A stretch of DNA of 64,000 nucleotides from contig NW_026577926.1 in the NCBI RefSeq assembly GCF_029407905.1, forward strand, positions 434,001 to 498,000. Direction: 5' to 3'. Every line of letters begins with the position of its first letter. Position 1 is the stretch's first letter. Shown piece by piece: positions 58,339-64,000 of the stretch. A model generated the notes under the pieces. That model was not told the DNA's origin. It saw nothing but the letters and a program-made list of their open reading frames with translations, and made no database searches. A program made the translations under genes and the position numbers. The DNA comes from Bubalus kerabau. Lineage: Eukaryota > Chordata > Mammalia > Artiodactyla > Bovidae.

Positions 58339-60356
58339 CTAGGTCCAAAGGGAAGGCGAGAGCGGAGCTGAGGCCAGCCAGGCGCCAGTCACGTCTCCCA
58401 CACTCCCGCAGCCCGCTCCTTCCCGGGCGAGAACGCTAGAAGCTGGGAAGCGCTGGGCGAGGCTCGCCCAGGCCAGAGCAGCCTCTCGGCCGGGGCTCTG
58501 CGCTACCGCGCCTGGGCGCAGAGCTGGAGCTCCGCCGCTCTGGCAGCTCGCTCGGTCCTTCCCAGTAACAGGCCCGCAACCCCTCTCTTCTCTCCGGCGT
58601 GCTGGGAACTGGGCTTCCAGGCCTGGGCACAGAGCACTTGCCCGGAGCTCTCTGCTCAGGGACTGGTTCCCCTCCGCTGGGGCTGTGCTCTCCCTAGCCC
58701 AAACGCACCGGGGAAGGCCCCAAACCACATCCACACGACTCTACGCTGGGGGAGAGCTCCAGGGAAGCCCAGTCTGGCAGGCGCTTGCTGGGCACAAACG
58801 GAGGATCCCTCCGGCTGTGTTGCTGCCTCGCCCAGCCAGGGGCGCTGGGACCCTGATTCCCTCCGCCCAGCGCTTCGTCTGGCGGCCAAGCAACCGCTTG
58901 GGAATGCAGCCCTGGGCGCTCTCTTTGCCTGACAAAGAGCTCTGCTTGCGGGAGGCTTTGGCAGTTTGCACACCCCCGGCCCCTAAGCCTTCTGCAAAGA
59001 GGCCTGGCTCCTAGGTCCAAAGGGAAGGCGAGAGCGGAGCTGAGGCCAGCCAGGCGCCAGTCACGTCTCCCACACTCCCGCAGCCTGCTCCTTCCCGGGC
59101 GAGAACGCTAGAAGCTGGGAAGCGCTGGGCGAGGCTCGCCCAGGCCAGAGCAGCCTCTCGGCCGGGGCTCTGCGCTACCGCGCCTGGGCGCAGAGCTGGA
59201 GCTCCGCCGCTCTGGCAGCTCGCTCGGTCCTTCCCAGTAACAGGCCTGCAACCCCTCTCTTCTCTCCGGCGTGCTGGGAACCGGGCTTCCAGGCCTGGGC
59301 ACAGAGCACTTGCCCGGAGCTCTCTGCTCAGGGACTGGTTCCCCTGCGCTGGGGCTGTGCTCTCCCTAGGCCAAACGCATCGGGGAAGGCCCCAAACCAC
59401 ATCCACACGACTCTACGCTGGGGGAGAGCTCCAGGGAAGCCCAGTCTGGCAGGCGCTTGCTGGGCACAAACGGAGGATCCCTCTGGCTGTGGTGCTGCCT
59501 CGCCCAGCCAGGGCCGCTGGGACCCTGATTCCCTCCTCCCAGCGCTTAGTCTGGGCGGCCAAGCAAGCGCTTGGGAAGGCAGCCCTGGGCGCTCTCTTTG
59601 CCTGACAAAGAGCTCTGCTTGCGGGAGGCTTTGGCAGTTTGCACACCCCCGGCCCCTGAGCCTTCTGCCAAGAGGCCTGGCTCCTAGGTCCAAAGGGAAG
59701 GCAAGAGCGGAGCTGAGGCCAGCCAGGCGCCAGTCACGTCTCCCACACTCCCGCAGCCTGCTCCTGCCCGGGCGAGAACGCTAGAAGCTGGGAAGCGCTG
59801 GGCGAGGCTCGCCCAGGTCAGAGCAGCCTCTCGGCCGGGGCTCTGCGCTACCGCGCCTGGGCGCAGAGCTGGAGCTCCGCCGCTCTGGCAGCTCGCTCGG
59901 TCCTTCCCAGTAACAGGCCCGCAACCCCTCTCTTCTCTCCGGCGTGCTGGGAACTGGGCTTCCAGGCCTGGGCACAGAGCACTTGCCCGGAGCTCTATGC
60001 TCAGGGACTGGTTCCCCTGCGCTGGGGCTGTGCTCTCCCTAGCCCAAACGCACCGGGGAAGGCCCCAAACCACATCCACACGACTCTACGCTGGGGGAGA
60101 GCTCCAGGGAAGCCCAGTCTGGCAGGCGCTTGCTGGGCACAAACGGAGGATCCCTCTGGCTGTGGTGCTGCCTCGCCCAGCCAGGGGCGCTGGGACCCTG
60201 ATTCCCTCCGCCCAGCGCTTAGTCTGGGCGGCCAAGCAAGCGCTTGGGAAGGCAGCCCTTGGCGCTCTCTTTGCCTGACAAAGAGCTCTGCTTGCGGGAG
60301 GCTTTGGCAGTTTGCACACCCCCGGCCCCTGAGCCTTCTGCAAAGAGGCCTGGCTC

Positions 60357-61029
60357 CTAGGTCCAAAGGGAAGGCGAGAGCGGAGCTGAGGCCAGCCAGG
60401 CGCCAGTCACGTCTCCCACACTCCCGCAGCCTGCTCCTTCCCGGGCGAGAACGCTAGAAGCTGGGAAGCGCTGGGCGAGGCTCGCCCAGGCCAGAGCAGC
60501 CTCTCGGCCGGGGCTCTGCGCTACCGCGCCTGGGCGCAGAGCTGGAGCTCCGCCGCTCTGGCAGCTCGCTCGGTCCTTCCCAGTAACAGGCCCGCAACCC
60601 CTCTCTTCTCTCCGTCGTGCTGGGAACTGGGCTTCCAGGCCTGGGCACAGAGCACTTGCCCGGAGCTCTCTGCTCAGGGACTGGTTCCCCTGCGCTGGGG
60701 CTGTGCTCTCCCTAGGCCAAACGCACCGGGGAAGGCCCCAAACCACATCCACACGACTCTACGCTGGGGGAGAGCTCCAGGGAAGCCCAGTCTGGCAGGC
60801 GCTTGCTGGGCACAAACGGAGGATCCCTCTGGCTGTGGTGCTGCCTCGCCCAGCCAGGGGCGCTGGGACCCTGATTCCCTCCGCCCAGCGCTTAGTCTGG
60901 GCGGCCAAGCAAGCGCTTGGGAAGGCAGCCCTGGGCGCTCTCTTTGCCTGACAAAGAGCTCTGCTTGCGGGAGGCTTTGGCAGTTTGCACACCCCCGGCC
61001 CCTGAGCCTTCTGCCAAGAGGCCTGGATC
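60357..61029 (+). repeat. Hybrid monomer m14/m15
   Basis: The start lacks the m15 marks gccaggcacg and gaagagctggg, so it is m14-like. From tccgtcgtgc (60612) onward it carries m15 marks: ctaggccaaacg (60713), and ccaagaggcctggatcc at the end. The m15 mark gcgcgaggc is not present (gcgggaggc instead). One monomer is thereby lost between m13 and m1. Confidence 0.75.
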
Positions 61030-64000
61030 CTAGGTCCAAAGGGAAGGCGAGAGCGGAGCTGAGGCCAGCCAGGCGCCAGTCACGTCTCCCACACTCCCGC
61101 AGCCTGCTCCTGCCCGGGCGAGAACGCTAGAAGCTGGGAAGCGCTGGGCGAGGCTCGCCCAGGTCAGAGCAGCCTGTCGGCCGGGGCTCTGCGCTACCGC
61201 GCCTGGGCGCAGAGCTGGAGCTCCGCCGCTCTGGCAGCTCGCTCGGTCCTTCCCAGTAACAGGCCCGCAACCCCTCTCTTCTCTCCGGCGTGCTGGGAAC
61301 CGGGCTTCCAGGCCTGGGCACAGAGCACTTGCCCGGAGCTCTCTGCTCAGGGACTGGTTCCCCTGCGCTGGGGCTGTGCTCTCCCTAGCCCAAACGCACC
61401 GGGGAAGGCCCCAAACCACATCCACACGACTCTACGCTGGGGGAGAGCTCCAGGGAAGCCCAGTCTGGCAGGCGCTTGCTGGGCACAAACGGAGGATGCC
61501 TCTGGCTGTGGTGCTGCCTCGCCCAGCCAGGGGCGCTGGGACCCTGATTCCCTCCGCCCAGCGCTTAGTCTGGGCGGCCAAGCAAGCGCTTGGGAAGGCA
61601 GCCCTGGGCGCTCTCTTTGCCTGACAAAGAGCTCTGCTTGCGGGAGGCTTTGGCAGTTTGCACACCCCCGGCCCCTGAGCCTTCTGCCAAGAGGCCTGGA
61701 TCCTAGGTCCAAAGGGAAGGCGAGAGCGGAGCTGAGGCCAGCCAGGCGCCAGTCACGTCTCCCACCCTCCCGCAGCCTGCTCCTGCCCGGGCGAGAACGC
61801 TAGAAGCTGGGAAGCGCTGGGCGAGGCTCGCCCAGGTCAGAGCAGCCTCTCGGCCGGGGCTCTGCGCTACCGCGCCTGGGCGCAGAGCTGGAGCTCCGCC
61901 GCTCTGGCAGCTCGCTCGGTCCTTCCCAGTAACAGGCCCGCAACCCCTCTCTTCTCTCCGGCGTGCTGGGAACCGGGCTTCCAGGCCTGGGCACAGAGCA
62001 CTTGCCCGGAGCTCTCTGCTCAGGGACTGGTTCCCCTGCGCTGGGGCTGTGCTCTCCCTAGCCCAAACGCACCGGGGAAGGCCCCAAACCACATCCACAC
62101 GACTCTACGCTGGGGGAGAGCTCCAGGGAAGCCCAGTCTGGCAGGCGCTTGCTGGGCACAAACGGAGGATCCCTCTGGCTGTGGTGCTGCCTCGCCCAGC
62201 CAGGGGCGCTGGGACCCTGATTCCCTCCGCCCAGCGCTTAGTCTGGGCGGCCAAGCAAGCGCTTGGGAAGGCAGCCCTGGGCGCTCTCTTTGCCTGACAA
62301 AGAGCTCTGCTTGCGGGAGGCTTTGGCAGTTTGCACACCCCCGGCCCCTGAGCCTTCTGCAAAGAGGCCTGGCTCCTAGGTCCAAAGGGAAGGCGAGAGC
62401 GGAGCTGAGGCCAGCCAGGCGCCAGTCACGTCTCCCACACTCCCGCAGCCTGCTCCTTCCCGGCCGAGAACGCTAGAAGCTGGGAAGCGCTGGGCGAGGC
62501 TCGCCCAGGCCAGAGCAGCCTCTCGGCCGGGGCTCTGCGCTACCGCGCCTGGGCGCAGAGCTGGAGCTCCGCCGCTCTGGCAGTTCACTGGGTCCTTCCC
62601 AGTAACAGGCCTGCAACCCCTCTCTTCTCTCCGGCGTGCTGGGAACTGGGCTTCCAGGCCTGGGCACAGAGCACTTGCCCGGAGCTCTCTGCTCAGGGAC
62701 TGGTTCCCCTGCGCTGGGGCTGTGCTCTCCCTAGCCCAAACGCACCGGGGAAGGCCCCAAACCACATCCACACGACTCTACGCTGGGGGAGAGCTCCAGG
62801 GAAGCCCAGTCTGGCAGGCGCTTGCTGGGCACAAACGGAGGATCCCTCTGGCTGTGGTGCTGCCTCGCCCAGCCAGGGGCGCTGGGACCCTGATTCCCTC
62901 CGCCCAGCGCTTCGTCTGGGCGGCCAAGCAACCGCTTGGGAAGGCAGCCCTGGGCGCTCTCTTTGCCTGACAAAGAGCTCTGCTTGCGGGAGGCTTTGGC
63001 AGTTTGCACACCCCCGGCCCCTGAGCCTTCTGCAAAGAGGCCTGGCTCCTAGGTCCAAAGGGAAGGCGAGAGCGGAGCTGAGGCCAGCCAGGCGCCAGTC
63101 ATGTCTCCCACACTCCCGCAGCCTGCTCCTTCCCGGGCGAGAACGCTAGAAGCTGGGAAGCGCTGGGCGAGGCTCGCCCAGGCCAGAGCAGCCTCTCGGC
63201 CGGGGCTCTTCGCTACCGCGCCTGGGCGCAGAGCTGGAGCTCCGCCGCTCTGGCAGCTCGCTCGGTCCTTCCCAGTAACAGGCCCGCAACCCCTCTCTTC
63301 TCTCCGGCGTGCTGGGAACCGGGCTTCCAGGCCTGGGCACAGAGCACTTGCCCGGAGCTCTCTGCTCAGGGACTGGTTCCCCTGCGCTGGGGCTGTGCTC
63401 TCCCTAGCCCAAACGCACCGGGGAAGGCCCCAAACCACATCCACACGACTCTACGCTGGGGGAGAGCTCCAGGGAAGCCCAGTCTGGCAGGCGCTTGCTG
63501 GGCACAAACGGAGGATCCCTCTGGCTGTGGTGCTGCCTCGCCCAGCCAGGGGCGCTGGGACCCTGATTCCCTCCGCCCAACGCTTAGTCTGGGCGGCCAA
63601 TCAAGCGCTTAGGAATGCAGCCCAGGGCGCTCTGTTTGCCTGACAAAGAGCTCTGCTTGCGGGAGGCTTTGGCAGTTTGCACACCCCCGGCCACTGAGCC
63701 TTCTGCAAAGAGGCCTGGCTCCTAGGTCCAAAGGGAAGGCGAGAGCGGAGCTGAGGCCAGCCAGGCGCCAGGCACGTCTCCCACACTCCCGCAGCCTGCT
63801 CCTTCCCGGGCGAGAACGCTAGAAGCTGGGAAGAGCTGGGCGAGGCTCGCCCAGGCCAGAGCAGCCTCTCGGCCGGGGCTCTGCGCTACCGCGCCTGGGC
63901 GCAGAGCTGGAGCTCCGCCGCTCTGGCAGCTCGCTCGGTCCTTCCCAGTAACAGGCCCGCAACCCCTCTCTTCTCTCCGTCGTGCTGGGAACTGGGCTTC
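61030..64000 (+). repeat. HOR copy 5, cut by the window end
   Basis: Monomer starts and types: 61030 m1, 61703 m2, 62376 m3, 63049 hybrid m5/m14, 63722 m15 (partial). The hybrid begins with catgtctcc and ctcttcgctacc (m5) and ends with cccaacgctta and cagcccagggcgc (m14), with private changes tcaagcgcttagg near 63601. This copy jumps from m3 to m5 and then to m14-m15, so it is another strongly shortened variant. The array continues beyond 64000. Confidence 0.8.
63722..64000 (+). repeat. Partial m15 monomer at the right window edge
   Basis: It shows the m15 marks gccaggcacgtc (63767), gaagagctgggcg (63830) and ctccgtcgtgc (63976) and is cut off at 64000 at consensus position 279. No array boundary is seen. 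Confidence 0.85.

Larger units (their letters stand above)
48923..61029 (+). repeat. HOR copy 4: 18-monomer variant with an m11-m13 duplication
   Basis: Monomer starts and types: 48923 m1, 49596 m2, 50269 m3, 50942 m4, 51612 m5, 52284 m6, 52957 m7, 53629 m8, 54302 m9, 54975 m10, 55648 m11, 56320 m12, 56993 m13, 57666 hybrid m14/m10, 58339 m11, 59011 m12, 59684 m13, 60357 hybrid m14/m15. The first 13 units are complete and in order. Then m11-m13 recur after a hybrid, 2691 bp downstream. The total is 12,107 bp. Confidence 0.87.
1..64000 (+). repeat. 673 bp GC-rich satellite array filling the window
   Basis: A single tandem array with all copies in the same orientation. The anchor ctaggtccaaaggg (small variants) recurs at 526, 1199, 1872, 2545 and so on to 63722, almost always 673 bp apart, giving 94 complete monomers and two partial ones. 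A consensus built from plain units is exactly 673 bp with 218 A/T positions (67.6% G+C) and about 41 CpG. Units differ by scattered substitutions and a few small deletions. There is no unique sequence, interspersed repeat or gap between units. Tandem satellites of this kind are typical of eukaryotic heterochromatin (centromeric, subtelomeric or short-arm); which of these applies cannot be told here. I do not recognise the family by sequence. A mammalian source, perhaps a ruminant satellite II type, is inference from size and composition only. Confidence 0.97.

Noticed and set aside
1..64000. CRISPR array
   Set aside because: The repeats are 673 bp long and directly abutting, with no unique spacers and no cas genes.
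1..64000. rRNA, 5S or other multicopy gene cluster
   Set aside because: I see no conserved rRNA, tRNA or snRNA segment, no internal pol III box pair and no terminator runs in the monomer.
1..64000. Telomeric repeats or a subtelomere junction
   Set aside because: No TTAGGG or CCCTAA tracts occur in the window.
1..64000. Transposon or endogenous retrovirus origin of the repeat
   Set aside because: No terminal repeats, target-site duplications, poly(A) tail, or reverse transcriptase or transposase similarity are visible in the monomer.
1..64000. Bacterial or plasmid origin suggested by high GC
   Set aside because: A 64 kb block of 94 near-identical noncoding repeats with higher-order structure and partial CpG decay is not a bacterial arrangement; there are no bacterial genes.

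Overview
The whole 64 kb is one uninterrupted head-to-tail tandem array of a GC-rich satellite with a 673 bp monomer. I find no protein gene, RNA gene, transposon, CRISPR array or unique flanking DNA. Taking the conserved ctaggtccaaaggg motif as unit start, there are 94 complete monomers (526 to 63721) plus a partial unit at each end (1-525 and 63722-64000), so the array runs past both ends. A consensus read from the plain units is exactly 673 bp, 67.6% G+C by hand count, with about 41 CpG. All copies are in the same orientation. The monomer-length differences that I could trace sum to -66 bp and every one is a net loss relative to 673.

Organism: a large homogenised satellite with higher-order repeats is the kind of DNA found in eukaryotic heterochromatin, and the G+C, CpG content and monomer size are most familiar from mammals. 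Nothing here fixes the species. A GC-heavy, roughly 0.7 kb family of the ruminant satellite II kind is one candidate, but this is a guess from size and composition, not a sequence match.

Layout. (1) 1 to about 8.1 kb: a divergent monomeric layer, recognised by ctatcgcgcc, mostly cggagtttccc, and cctcccccagcc. (2) One transitional unit at 7921-8593. (3) About 8.6 to 20.7 kb: a second monomeric layer with ctaccgcgcc, cggaggatccc and cctcgcccagcc, containing local dimer and pair duplications and units with 10 bp deletions. (4) 20.7 to 64 kb: a higher-order repeat (HOR) region in which about 15 distinguishable monomer types (called m1 to m15 here) recur in fixed order with nearly identical sequence. 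The cleanest 15-mer is 46231-56319 (10,089 bp, cycle order m12-m15, m1-m11). Counting from m1 to the next m1, successive HOR copies have 9, 13, 19 and 18 monomers, and a fifth copy is cut off by the window end. The copies differ by deletions and duplications of whole monomers, and most junctions lie inside a hybrid monomer, as expected for in-register unequal exchange.

The most informative content is therefore structural: the HOR, its hybrid-junction variants, an extra monomer pair resembling the older layer, a recurrent microinversion-like change in m4 that coincides with the best CTCF-like site, and conserved palindromes in each monomer. All comparisons were made by eye from the sequence; no alignment or database search was run.
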